Positions 1-7,859 of a stretch of 64,000 bases of DNA are shown here, piece after piece. Within the stretch, counting starts at the first letter, position 1. The number at the start of each line of letters is the position of its first letter. The notes under the pieces were generated by a model, which was not told the origin of the DNA, did not search any database, and saw only the letters and a program-made list of their open reading frames with translations. Both the position numbers and the translations under genes were made by a program. The stretch covers positions 4,402-68,401 of the forward strand of contig NHFP02000005.1 of the NCBI GenBank assembly GCA_002172485.2, written 5' to 3'. The DNA is from Crocinitomicaceae bacterium TMED114 (GTDB lineage Bacteria > Bacteroidota > Bacteroidia > Flavobacteriales_D > Sanyastnellaceae).

Positions 1-518
1 TCCACAAAGTGGTAATGGTCCCCCTTGCCGAGCAGGTAGTACTGCAGCTCGGCTTCCTTGCGGTCCTTGCCAGGGGTGTCGTAGGCGTAGCTCTTGTTGC
101 GCTCGCTGTTCTTCCGGAGGTAATTGACGACGTGGCCCACCGGTTCTGGCGGCGCGCCTTTGACCACGGCCCAATAGGTCTTGGCGACTTCCCTGTGCTT
201 GAACGCTTTCATCATGCGGCTCAGGCACTTGGACGTCTTGGCGTACAGAATGACCCCGCTGACGGGGCGATCGATGCGGTGGATGGTGCCCAACCAGGCC
301 TCACCCGGCTTGTTGTACTTCACCCGGAGGTATTCGCGGATGACGTTGTCGAGGGTGCGATCGTTGGTGATGTCGCCTTGGACGATGTCGCTGGAGCGCT
401 TGTTGACCGCGATGATGTGGTTGTCCTCGTACAGGACCTCCAAATTTTCCGGGGTGCTCATCACGATGGGCACCTTGGGCTTGTGGGCAAACGGGGATCC
501 GTCGCGCTCTTTGCCCAT
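1..518 (-). CDS. RluA-family RNA pseudouridine synthase, C-terminus cut by window edge
   Basis: Converts specific uridines in rRNA or tRNA to pseudouridine in the cytoplasm. Translating the minus strand from the ATG at 518 gives about 172 residues. After a short leader comes ENLEVLYEDNHIIAVNKRSS, the usual start of an RluA catalytic domain. HRIDRPVSGV near residue 80 is the HRLDxxTSG-type motif that carries the catalytic Asp. The ATG overlaps the panB stop as TGATG, which suggests translational coupling to panB. An in-frame ATG 19 codons downstream is an alternative start. The gene runs off the left end, so its target (RluA, RluC or RluD type) cannot be told. Family call firm, specificity unknown. 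Confidence 0.88.
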   Translation of the reverse strand, partial: MGKERDGSPFAHKPKVPIVMSTPENLEVLYEDNHIIAVNKRSSDIVQGDITNDRTLDNVIREYLRVKYNKPGEAWLGTIHRIDRPVSGVILYAKTSKCLSRMMKAFKHREVAKTYWAVVKGAPPEPVGHVVNYLRKNSERNKSYAYDTPGKDRKEAELQYYLLGKGDHYHFV

Positions 519-1333
519 CAGTATTGCTCGCTTTCGTTGGGGAAGTCCTTGGAGCGCACGTCCGACACATACTGTCCGATGGCGTCGTGCATTTGTTGCC
601 CCATGTCGAGGTAGCGGCGCAGGAAGCGGGGCGAGAATTCCTGGGTGATGCCGAGCATGTCGGGCAGGACGAGCACCTGTCCGTCGCAGCCGGCACCAGC
701 GCCGATGCCGATGGTAGGCACTTGAAGGCTATCGCTGACCTCCGTCGCGAGCTTGGCCGGGACCTTTTCGAGCACGATGCTGAAGCAGCCGATCTCTTCG
801 AGCAGATTGGCATTGGCCTTCAGCTCATTGGCTTCCGCTTCTTCCTTGGCCCGAACGGTGTACGTGCCAAACTTATAGATGCTCTGGGGGGTCAGGCCCA
901 GGTGGCCCATGACGGGAATGCCGGCGGTGAGGATGCGCTCGATGCTCTCGCGGACCTCGGCACCGCCTTCAAGCTTGACCGCGTGGGCGCCGCTCTCCTT
1001 CATGATGCGGATGGCGCTCTGCAACGCCTCTTTGGAGTTGCCTTGGTACGTGCCGAACGGCAGGTCCACCACCACGAGGGCCTTCTTGGCCGCCCGCACC
1101 ACACCTTGGGCGTGGTAAATCATCTGATCGAGTGTGATCGGCAGGGTGGTCTCGTGGCCGGCCATCACATTGGAGGCGCTGTCGCCCACGAGGATGACGT
1201 CGACCCCAGCACCATCGACGATTCGGGCCATGGAGTAATCGTATGCAGTGAGCATGGCGATCTTCTCCTGATTGTGTTTCATTTCCTGCAGCACCTGTGT
1301 GGTGATGCGCTTGGCGGAGGCATGAACAGACAT
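518..1333 (-). CDS. panB: 3-methyl-2-oxobutanoate hydroxymethyltransferase
   Basis: First committed step of pantothenate (coenzyme A) synthesis: transfers a hydroxymethyl group from 5,10-methylenetetrahydrofolate to alpha-ketoisovalerate. The 271-residue product has the normal family length. It contains [19 protein letters not shown] and [20 protein letters not shown], the PanB TIM-barrel segments that hold the metal-binding Asp, and the later AVKLEGG segment. The ATG at 1333 lies 5 nt after a TAACTTG promoter-like element, so the mRNA may have almost no leader. The downstream gene (RluA type) overlaps by one base. No panC is visible nearby. Confidence 0.96.
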   Translation of the reverse strand: MSVHASAKRITTQVLQEMKHNQEKIAMLTAYDYSMARIVDGAGVDVILVGDSASNVMAGHETTLPITLDQMIYHAQGVVRAAKKALVVVDLPFGTYQGNSKEALQSAIRIMKESGAHAVKLEGGAEVRESIERILTAGIPVMGHLGLTPQSIYKFGTYTVRAKEEAEANELKANANLLEEIGCFSIVLEKVPAKLATEVSDSLQVPTIGIGAGAGCDGQVLVLPDMLGITQEFSPRFLRRYLDMGQQMHDAIGQYVSDVRSKDFPNESEQY

Positions 1334-1337
1334 GAGG

Positions 1338-1345
1338 CCAAGTTA
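1338..1345 (-). promoter_or_regulatory. Bacteroidota -7-like element before panB
   Basis: The minus strand reads TAACTTGG, close to the Bacteroidota -7 consensus TAnnTTTG with one T missing. Only five bases (GCCTC) separate TTG-G from the panB ATG. I see no convincing -33 TTG at the right spacing, so this is a pattern match supported by the recurrence of the same arrangement at other genes in the window. Confidence 0.4.
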
Positions 1346-1394
1346 CGCAGCGCCCCCGGCCCGGCCTCGACAGGGGCACAGTTGACCAACGCGT

Positions 1395-1958
1395 TCAGCG
1401 GAAGTGGCGGAAGGTGAGGTTCAGCCGCGGCGCATCGACCCGCGTCCGCCTCGGCAGGGCGTGGTCGAAATCGGTTTGGAGGTGCTCCATCGCGAGCAGG
1501 TCGCCGTGTCCCAGCGAAACGGTCCAGCCTTCCTTGGTCTCGCGGTGCCGCACCTTGAAATCGCGGGCGGCCCCAAAGCTGACGGAGGCGATGATGGCGG
1601 GGTCGATTTCGGATTCGTTGTCCCGATGCCAGCCCATGGCGTCCTGCCCGTCTCGGTACAGGTTGCACAATACGGCGTCAAACTCTCGACAATTCAACTT
1701 TCTTGAAATGAGTTGATTAAGGGCATTAAGTTCAACTGGAATTTGGATGTTGGGCCAGTCGATGGAGCTGTATCGGTACGCCGGTCCGAACCACGCAGTG
1801 AGGCGGGGTTCGTCATAGGTCTTGCCGTAGACGGTGATGCGGTTTTGTCGCCAGTCGATGCGGTCCACCCAGTCGTCGAGGGACTCCGAAGAGAGGAGTC
1901 CGGGCCAATGCTGGCAGCGGGCGGCGCCGGCCGAGAGAACGGTCAGAGGCCCGTCCAC
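1395..1958 (-). CDS. AlkB-like 2-oxoglutarate/Fe(II) dioxygenase
   Basis: Predicted to repair alkylated bases in DNA or RNA by oxidative demethylation. Visible motifs in order: ITVYGKTYDEPRLTAWFG, the nucleotide-recognition region of small AlkB proteins; YRDGQDAMGWHRDNE, which contains the HxD iron ligands; FDHALPRRTR, with the second His ligand; and RLNLTFR at the C-terminus, with the 2-oxoglutarate-binding Arg. The open frame extends far upstream, but that part is antisense-like and overlaps the exchanger gene. The GTG at 1958 gives 187 residues, near the family norm of about 200, and a 16-base overlap with the exchanger stop. The exact start is uncertain. It probably shares an operon with the exchanger and the TatA-type gene. 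Confidence 0.85.
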   Translation of the reverse strand: MDGPLTVLSAGAARCQHWPGLLSSESLDDWVDRIDWRQNRITVYGKTYDEPRLTAWFGPAYRYSSIDWPNIQIPVELNALNQLISRKLNCREFDAVLCNLYRDGQDAMGWHRDNESEIDPAIIASVSFGAARDFKVRHRETKEGWTVSLGHGDLLAMEHLQTDFDHALPRRTRVDAPRLNLTFRHFR

Positions 1959-2920
1959 GTGGTTCCGATGTAGACCAGGTAGGCGAGGACGAAGAGGCCG
2001 CCCTGCCATCGACCGAGGCGCGGTGTCTGGAGTCCGCCGAGGAGGGCAAGGGGGATGAGGGCGGCGGCGGTGCCGAGTACCCATCCGATGTCCCAGGACA
2101 GCACTTCGGGTCCCATAGGCAAGGGCGCGATGGTGGCGGTGGTGCCGAGGACGAGGAGCAGGTTGAAGAGGTTGCTGCCGACGACGTTGCCCACAGCGAG
2201 GTCGGATTGTCCGCGCCAGGCGGCCAGTCCCGAGGCGACCAATTCCGGGACGCTTGTGCCGAAGGCGACCACGGTCAGGCCGATGACATGGTCGCTGACA
2301 CCCATGTGGAGGGCGATTCGGCTGGCCCCGTCCACAAAGGCTTCCGACCCGAAGTAGAGTCCACCGGTGCCCGCGAGAATTGCCCCAAGCAAGGCCAAAA
2401 CAGACTTCGATGCCCACCCGGCCGTACCCGCCACCTCTGCATCGTCCGGCTTGTACTGCTGTTTCGCCCGTCGGAAGAGGGAGGCGATGAACAGCCCCAT
2501 CAGCATCAAGGCGCCGAGGCCTTCGGTCCGGGTCATCTGGAGATCGGAGGCGACCGCGACGAAGAGCAGGCTGGCGAAGAGCATGAGGGGGATGTCGAGT
2601 CGGAGCGCCATGCGGTCTACGGTGACGGGCCGAATCAAGGCGGTCAAGCCGAGGATGAGGGCGAGGTTGGCCACGTTGGATCCCAGTACGTTGCCCACCG
2701 CCAGGCCTGGGTGGTCTTCCAGCGCAGCCTCCACTGAGGCGAACAGTTCGGGAGCGGAGGTGCCCATGCTGACGACGGTCAAGCCGACGATGAGCGGGGC
2801 GATGTTGGCCTTCAGTGCAAGGGCGGCTGCACCACGCACGAGCAGCTCACCGCCGCCCACGAGGAACACGAGGCCCAGGACGAGCGCCAGCAGGGCCGGG
2901 ATGTTGGCGAGGAACTCCAT
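1943..2920 (-). CDS. CaCA-family sodium/calcium exchanger-like protein (YrbG type)
   Basis: Inner-membrane cation/Ca2+ antiporter family. The 325-residue product has two homologous halves with about ten hydrophobic segments. Each half carries the alpha-repeat signature: SMGTSAPELF with GNVLGSNVANLALILG in the first, and AFGTSVPELV with GNVVGSNLFNLLLVLG in the second. These hold the ion-coordinating acidic and Asn residues. The ATG at 2920 directly abuts the TGA of the TatA-type gene (TGA-ATG), indicating co-transcription. The substrate cation cannot be deduced from sequence. Confidence 0.92.
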   Translation of the reverse strand: MEFLANIPALLALVLGLVFLVGGGELLVRGAAALALKANIAPLIVGLTVVSMGTSAPELFASVEAALEDHPGLAVGNVLGSNVANLALILGLTALIRPVTVDRMALRLDIPLMLFASLLFVAVASDLQMTRTEGLGALMLMGLFIASLFRRAKQQYKPDDAEVAGTAGWASKSVLALLGAILAGTGGLYFGSEAFVDGASRIALHMGVSDHVIGLTVVAFGTSVPELVASGLAAWRGQSDLAVGNVVGSNLFNLLLVLGTTATIAPLPMGPEVLSWDIGWVLGTAAALIPLALLGGLQTPRLGRWQGGLFVLAYLVYIGTTWTGL

Positions 2921-3310
2921 TCAGGCGTCGGACTTGGCGTCAGGGGCTGTCTCGTCCTTCGGCTCCGCACCATCACCATCAGACTCAGGCGGTACACCGT
3001 CGGCCGGGGTTCCCTCAGATGGGGGCGGGGTGGATCCGGCGGCGCCACCAGTGGAGGAGCGCGGGGTGCCTGTCGGGGCCTTCATCGCCTCTTCGAAGCC
3101 TTTGGTAGCAGCGCCGACGGGATCGCGAAAGGCGGCCGCGCCCTTGCGCAGATCGTCAGTTCCGCTGAGGATCTCGCGTTGGATGTCCTGTTGGGCGTCG
3201 CGGACTTGCCGCATGAATTTGCCCATGGATTGCGCCATGGAGGGCAACCCCTTCGTTCCGAAGAGAAGCAGGTAAATCAGCAGGATAAAGACGATTTCCG
3301 TCGTGCCCAT
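2921..3310 (-). CDS. tatA: Sec-independent (Tat) translocase subunit, TatA/TatB type
   Basis: Component of the twin-arginine translocase that exports folded proteins. The N-terminus TTEIVFILLIYLLLFGTKGLP is a single membrane helix followed by the FG hinge typical of TatA/TatB. An amphipathic helix (MAQSMGKFMRQVRDAQQDIQ) follows, then a long Pro/Ser/Thr/acidic tail, giving 129 residues. I chose the ATG at 3310 over the codon at 3319 because the promoter-like TACCTTTG at 3317-3324 overlaps the longer version. TatA and TatB are hard to separate in Bacteroidota. No tatC is seen nearby. Confidence 0.85.
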   Translation of the reverse strand: MGTTEIVFILLIYLLLFGTKGLPSMAQSMGKFMRQVRDAQQDIQREILSGTDDLRKGAAAFRDPVGAATKGFEEAMKAPTGTPRSSTGGAAGSTPPPSEGTPADGVPPESDGDGAEPKDETAPDAKSDA

Positions 3311-3316
3311 GGGACA

Positions 3317-3324
3317 CAAAGGTA
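3317..3324 (-). promoter_or_regulatory. TAnnTTTG promoter element before the tatA-type gene
   Basis: The minus strand reads TACCTTTG, an exact match to the Bacteroidota -7 consensus, followed by six bases (TGTCCC) and then ATG. If transcription starts a few bases after the element, as in other Bacteroidota, the mRNA would be nearly leaderless. Confidence 0.55.
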
Positions 3325-3356
3325 GCCGTCTTCACCCTGCTGAATGCCTCCGGTCC

Positions 3357-4592
3357 TCAGTCGCAGCGGTCGTGGGGCACGACCACGTCCAGGGTGACGC
3401 GAGCGCTGCTTCCACATCCATCGCAGCGACCGTCACAGCCGGCTTCGTCCACCACGTAGGTCGACCAGTGGCCTTGTGGGATGGCCGTCAAGCTGGCGGC
3501 CAGCGTGAAGCTGTGGGTGCCGATGGTGTGCGGCGTGCCCGACGTGAAATGGACGGTCATGCTGCCATACCCGCCTGAGAAGGTCAAGTTGACAGCGCCG
3601 TCCGCCACGGCCGGTCCTGTGGCTGCGCTGCTCAGGGCAATGCCCGTGTAGGTCAGGGGTGCGTCCAGTTCGTCGCAGGCGTAGGCACAGGGCTCAGCTG
3701 GCGTCAAGGCGTAATTCAGCGCGGCCAGATCATCGCAGTTGTCGCTGTTGTCGGCCACGTAGCCGGCGGGCTGGGTGCAGCTGGATTGGCTGTCGGAGGC
3801 GTCGCCCAAACCGTCTCCATCGGCATCCGCATACCACGTTGTGGCGTAAGTGCAGGACCCGTCGTCGCTGTTGGCAGCCGCATCGTAGTTGCAGGCGCTG
3901 TTGTCGATGCAGCCGGGGACAGAGGCTGCGCTGGCCGCGGTCACACAACGGAGAGCCACGCCGTTCTTTTTGAATTGGCTGTTGACCAAAATGTTGACGT
4001 CGTCATTCTTGAGTCGGACTTGCATGGAGCGCTGGTTGTTCCCACTGTCGACCGTCGAGGAAGCAAACCAACCCAGTATGCCTACACCGCTTGCGCCGCC
4101 CCCGTCCAAATTTCGGCCGTGGGGCAGAGCGTAGAATCCATCGGTGCCAGAAAGGCCAGGGCCGGCAGATCCGCCCCAAACGTTGCCGTCGGCTTTGAGT
4201 TGTTGCCCGGCATTGTCTCCGAGAAAGGTTGAGAGTTCATTCCAGTCATCTGCGCTGGGGACATTCCACCCCGTGGGGCAAACGGCGGTCTGAACCGCGG
4301 CGAAGTTGTACATCACCCCGTAGGTGCTGTAGTTGGCGTGGGCCATTGCGTCACTCAGGTTGGTCCCGGTGTAGCCTTGTACATAATAACGCGGACTGTT
4401 GGTACTGTGGTTGTTGTTGACCTGTGGCAGGTACCGTGAGTTCTCCGCGTACCAGCATTGGTCGCCAATTTGAACTACATCGTACGTGTGTCCCCCGAAG
4501 GTGGGGGAGGTGCAGGGCTGGGCTGCTACGTTGAAAGGCAACAGCGTGAACCACAAAAAGAGGAGGGGTGCAAGGCGCGGGATAGGATGCAT
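3357..4592 (-). CDS. Secreted FISUMP-domain protein with Cys-rich and shared C-terminal domain
   Basis: The 411-residue product starts with a signal peptide (residues 1-24, ending NVAAQ). Residues 27-217 match the Fibrobacter succinogenes major paralogous (FISUMP) domain: TFGGHTYDVVQIGDQCWYAEN, GVMYNFAAVQ, CPTGWNVPSADDWNELSTFL, and a closing GVALRCV. Residues 227-249 are the Cys-rich GCIDNSACNYDAAANSDDGS unit. Residues 250-287 are a WYADADGDGLGD-type Asp-rich repeat. Residues 290-411 form a domain also found at the C-terminus of the neighbouring SdrD-repeat protein. There is no classical T9SS tail. The start at 4592 is set by the signal peptide; the open frame continues 64 codons upstream without plausible coding sequence. 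Function unknown; a surface protein by inference. Confidence 0.85.
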   Translation of the reverse strand: MHPIPRLAPLLFLWFTLLPFNVAAQPCTSPTFGGHTYDVVQIGDQCWYAENSRYLPQVNNNHSTNSPRYYVQGYTGTNLSDAMAHANYSTYGVMYNFAAVQTAVCPTGWNVPSADDWNELSTFLGDNAGQQLKADGNVWGGSAGPGLSGTDGFYALPHGRNLDGGGASGVGILGWFASSTVDSGNNQRSMQVRLKNDDVNILVNSQFKKNGVALRCVTAASAASVPGCIDNSACNYDAAANSDDGSCTYATTWYADADGDGLGDASDSQSSCTQPAGYVADNSDNCDDLAALNYALTPAEPCAYACDELDAPLTYTGIALSSAATGPAVADGAVNLTFSGGYGSMTVHFTSGTPHTIGTHSFTLAASLTAIPQGHWSTYVVDEAGCDGRCDGCGSSARVTLDVVVPHDRCD

Positions 4593-4711
4593 GTCTAACG
4601 AACTTCGACGAAACCCCCGAAAAGTACGACTCAACCGCGAATAAACAACATTAAAACCATATATTTCTCTTTGGGTAACTTGATTTGGTCGACGAATGAG
4701 GGTGGTTGACA

Positions 4712-4744
4712 CAAAAAAGCCCCGCTTGGCGGCGGGGCTTTTCT
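4712..4744 (-). terminator. Intrinsic terminator after the SdrD-repeat gene
   Basis: Read on the minus strand, GCCCCGC and GCGGGGC form a perfect 7-bp GC stem around a short loop, followed by TTTTTT. It lies about 20 bases past the stop codon at 4765. The plus strand also has a T run, so it may work in both directions. Confidence 0.85.
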
Positions 4745-4764
4745 GAGTTGAAAGGAGGTTGGGT

Positions 4765-7587
4765 TCACTCGGGGACCTCGTCACAATGCTCGTAGGTCAC
4801 GAACAGGGTGAGGACCACGGGGGATCCGGTGGATTCCTCTTCCGTTGTGATCATCGGAGCGTCCGCGGTGCAGCCGTTGCGGTCTTGCAGGGTCACGGCC
4901 CAGGCGCCTGCCGGGACCATGTCGAGTTCAGTGTCCACGTCGAGCTCGACGCTGGCCGCTTCCTCAAACATGTCGGTCAGCACCAGGGTGTAGGGGCCTT
5001 TGGAGCCGCTATACACGATGCTCACTTCTCCATCTGCGGCATCCGGACCGGAGGGATAGGAGAGGAGTTCAATGCTTTCAAACACAAGCGGGTCTGAGAT
5101 TTCGCCACAGGTGTAGACGCAGGATTCCGTCGGGACGAAGTCGTAATTGAATGCCGTCTCGTCCGAACAATCGTCGTTGCAGTCCTCGATGCCATCTCCG
5201 TCGCTATCCGTGTCGGCGACATTACAGCCACAAACTCCGGGGTCGGTCTTGTTGGGGTCGACAGGACATGGTTCGTCACAGTTCGGTGTGCCATCGTTGT
5301 CGCTGTCCGTATCGTCCTGCCAGACACCGCAGTCCACGGTGGTGAGGTTCTGCGAACCGGACGTCATGAAGATGGTGTCCGTGTAGAGGGTCGTCTGGTC
5401 GAAATCGCTGTCTTGCGATTCGCCAACACCGCTCTTGTCCTTGAAGGTCAGCCCGCAGTTGTTGCCGCTGAGAATGACTTGAATGCGGACGCCTTGGTCG
5501 GCGGGCACATTCGGGAAGATCACTTCGCCCATGACGTCTGACGTCTGGGTGGAGATGACCGATCCGTTGAGGCGACGGAGCTTGGCCGTGATGCCTTGGA
5601 TGGAGACTTCATTGCCATTTTGCTTTCCGTTGCCGTTGGCATCCAGCCAGAAGCGGGTCGTGATGGTGCCCGGAGCGAAGAGGCCGGCATCCTGATCGGT
5701 GATCAGATGGGCGCCCTTCGTGGTGGCGAAGAAATCGGTGTAGCCGTTGTTGTTCGGATCGGCGTCACTGTCGTTGTTCTCATGGCTGTTGGCCGCATTG
5801 CTCTCCGTCAGCGCGTAGCCGTTCGGGGCAATGAATTGCATGCGGACGTTCTGTCCGGCGGGCACATTGTCTTGGAACTCCACGAGGCCATCTGCACCCG
5901 TCGTCAAGGTTTGGATGACGGAGTTGTTGCTTCGGCGCAGCTTGACCTGTACCCCAGCGATGCCCACCTCATTTCCATTGCGCTTGCCGTCTCCATTGAC
6001 ATCGTCCCAAGCGAGGGCGGTCACCGATCCGGGTGACCACTGGCCGCAGTCGATGTTGTTTTGGACATCGGCACCGCGGTCGGCCTCGAAGGTGGCCGTC
6101 AGACCGTTGTTGTCGCCATCGGCGTCGCTGTCGTTGGATTCGCTGGTGTTGGCGGCATTCAAGTGCGTGTAGGCGTGGTTGCTGTTCTTCAAGGCGAAGC
6201 TCAGCTTGTACGGCTCGTCCGCCGGGACATTGCCGGAGAAGGTGGCGATGCCATCCGGGCCGGTGCTCACCGTCTGAATGACGGAGTTGTTGGCCCGGTG
6301 CAGCTTGACTTGCACGCCTTCGATGCCCGTCTCGTTGCCGTTCTTCTTTCCATCGCCATTGATGTCATCCCAAACCAAGGCGTTCACCGTGCCGGGGGAC
6401 CACTGACCGCAGTCCTGGTTGGTGATGAGGTGCGCGCCTTGGGTGGTGCGGAAGGTGCCTGTGAAGCCGTTGTTGTCACCATCGGCATCGCTGTCGTTGT
6501 TTTCATTGGTGTTGACCGCATTCACATGGGTGTAAGCGTGGTCGTTGTTCTTGCGGGCAAAGGAGAGCTTCACGTCCTGATCGGCTGGAACCAATCCGGT
6601 GAAGATGGCGTGTCCGGTGGCATCGGTATTGGCCGTGGAGATCACAGAGCCATTGCTGCGGCGCAGCTTGACTTGTACGCCTTCAATGCCGGACTCGTTG
6701 CCGTTTTGCTTGCCGTCACCGTTGATGTCATCCCACACATAGGCGTCCACACTGCCCGGGGACCACTGTCCGCAGTCGTACATCGTGGTGGATGCACCCG
6801 GCGTGAAGATCTCGGTCTCTCCGCTGTTGCGATCCGCGTCGCTGTCCTGGCTCTCATTGACCCCCACTGCATTGGCGATGGTGAAGGCGTGGTTGTTGTT
6901 CTTCTTTTCGAAGTCCAGTTTGACGTCTTGTTCTACATTCAGGAAGGTCGCGATGCCGTTCTCGTCCGTGGTGGTGGACATGAGCTGGGATCCATTGGCC
7001 CGGCGCAGGCGCACCGTGACACCTTCAATGCCGGACTCGTTGCCATTTTGTTTGCCATTGCCATTGATGTCATCCCAGACGTAACACTGGATCACCGTCG
7101 TGGCGCAAGAGATGTACTCGCAACTGCCATCGTCGGTCTGCGCATCTGCGTCATAGTTGCAGGCTTCGGAATCCGTGCAGCCCGTGACCGCCAATGTGGT
7201 CAGCGTGGCCGTTTCTCCGTCGTGGGTCATGCTGATGGCGGACATGTCCCCATTGAATTCGAGCACCTGCGCATTGCAGGATCCTTGGGCCGAAGACAGG
7301 AGACACTGCGCTCCCGAGGCGGCGATGCTGTATTCATAGGTAGCAAGCACCGTTCCTTCCTCGTCCAGCTCGTTGATGAATCCATCCGTGCCGAAGTCGA
7401 GGGTGGTGGAGATTTCGATGCAAGACTCCCCAAATGCGGCTTCGTAGCTCAGCGTCACATGGGCTGGAGTGAGGTAGTCGCTGATGGCGTCACAGGGGTC
7501 CGTGACAGGGAGGGAAGAAGAGGCGGTCAGGGTGTTACCGAAAGCCACGAGGGTACAGACGGTAAGGGTGCAGACAATGGTGCGCAT
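4765..7587 (-). CDS. Large surface protein with five SdrD B-type repeats and a thrombospondin-3-like Asp-rich segment
   Basis: The 940-residue product begins with a signal-peptide-like stretch (RTIVCTLTVCTLVAFGNTL). Residues 136-158 hold a GCTDSEACNYDADAQTDDGS Cys-rich unit. Residues 167-758 are five tandem repeats of about 118 residues, each opening with a variant of VWDDINGDGKQNGNESGIEG and ending near DCGQWSPG. This is the SdrD B-like (prealbumin-type) fold of bacterial adhesins, with Ca2+-binding Asp/Asn loops. Residues 760-806 (DSDNDGTPNCDEPC, DTDSDGDGIEDCNDDC) resemble thrombospondin type 3 repeats. Residues 811-940 are homologous to the C-terminus of the downstream FISUMP protein. I chose ATG 7587 because of the signal peptide; an ATG at 7650 is in frame. 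A role as stalk or adhesin is inference. Confidence 0.85.
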   Translation of the reverse strand: MRTIVCTLTVCTLVAFGNTLTASSSLPVTDPCDAISDYLTPAHVTLSYEAAFGESCIEISTTLDFGTDGFINELDEEGTVLATYEYSIAASGAQCLLSSAQGSCNAQVLEFNGDMSAISMTHDGETATLTTLAVTGCTDSEACNYDADAQTDDGSCEYISCATTVIQCYVWDDINGNGKQNGNESGIEGVTVRLRRANGSQLMSTTTDENGIATFLNVEQDVKLDFEKKNNNHAFTIANAVGVNESQDSDADRNSGETEIFTPGASTTMYDCGQWSPGSVDAYVWDDINGDGKQNGNESGIEGVQVKLRRSNGSVISTANTDATGHAIFTGLVPADQDVKLSFARKNNDHAYTHVNAVNTNENNDSDADGDNNGFTGTFRTTQGAHLITNQDCGQWSPGTVNALVWDDINGDGKKNGNETGIEGVQVKLHRANNSVIQTVSTGPDGIATFSGNVPADEPYKLSFALKNSNHAYTHLNAANTSESNDSDADGDNNGLTATFEADRGADVQNNIDCGQWSPGSVTALAWDDVNGDGKRNGNEVGIAGVQVKLRRSNNSVIQTLTTGADGLVEFQDNVPAGQNVRMQFIAPNGYALTESNAANSHENNDSDADPNNNGYTDFFATTKGAHLITDQDAGLFAPGTITTRFWLDANGNGKQNGNEVSIQGITAKLRRLNGSVISTQTSDVMGEVIFPNVPADQGVRIQVILSGNNCGLTFKDKSGVGESQDSDFDQTTLYTDTIFMTSGSQNLTTVDCGVWQDDTDSDNDGTPNCDEPCPVDPNKTDPGVCGCNVADTDSDGDGIEDCNDDCSDETAFNYDFVPTESCVYTCGEISDPLVFESIELLSYPSGPDAADGEVSIVYSGSKGPYTLVLTDMFEEAASVELDVDTELDMVPAGAWAVTLQDRNGCTADAPMITTEEESTGSPVVLTLFVTYEHCDEVPE
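5314..7089 (-). repeat. Five tandem ~355-bp coding repeats (SdrD B-like)
   Basis: Five in-frame copies encode units of 113-120 residues. Repeats 2-4 are the most alike and share GDGK(Q/K/R)NGNE, GVQVKL(R/H)R and NNDSDAD blocks. The first and last copies are more diverged. Such arrays often gain or lose copies by recombination. Confidence 0.85.
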
Positions 7588-7702
7588 GACGCGATGATTT
7601 TTGGCTTTTCTAAAATACATCCGCCCTTGTGTAATGTAATGTTGGTCCATATGGTGATTTTCATCGCCCGTGCGCTTTATATGGTGAATTATATGTCGTC
7701 CA

Positions 7703-7710
7703 CAAACTTA
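7703..7710 (-). promoter_or_regulatory. Possible TAnnTTTG promoter element of the SdrD-repeat gene
   Basis: The minus strand reads TAAGTTTG, an exact match to the consensus, about 115 bases upstream of the ATG at 7587 in a non-coding AT-rich stretch. There is no clear -33 element. Unlike most others in this window it would leave a long leader. Confidence 0.3.
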
Positions 7711-7803
7711 TTTTGAGGAGGGGTGTGGGCCGGGTCGTGGAGGAGAAGCTTGGCGATTCAGCCGCGGGTGCTTCCGGCTTGGTGAATGGGGGTGTTGAAT
7801 ACG

Positions 7804-7836
7804 AAAAAGGGCCACCCCAATGGGCGGCCCTTTTTT
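7804..7836 (-). terminator. Intrinsic terminator after secDF
   Basis: On the minus strand GGGCCGCCC and GGGTGGCCC pair (one G-T) around the loop ATTG, followed by TTTTT. It starts about 24 bases past the secDF stop. Confidence 0.85.
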
Positions 7837-7859
7837 GATGAGTGTGTGCAGTGTGGACG

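Noticed and set aside
5314-7089. Regular repeats considered as a CRISPR array
   Set aside because: Repeats are ~355 bp, in frame and coding. No short identical repeats with spacers occur anywhere in the window.
6061-7716. Plus-strand open frame of 551 codons antisense to the SdrD-repeat gene
   Set aside because: Its product is a repetitive Val/Gly/Arg/His-rich string that mirrors the repeats on the other strand; no domain, signal peptide or homologue pattern. The minus-strand gene has clear domains.
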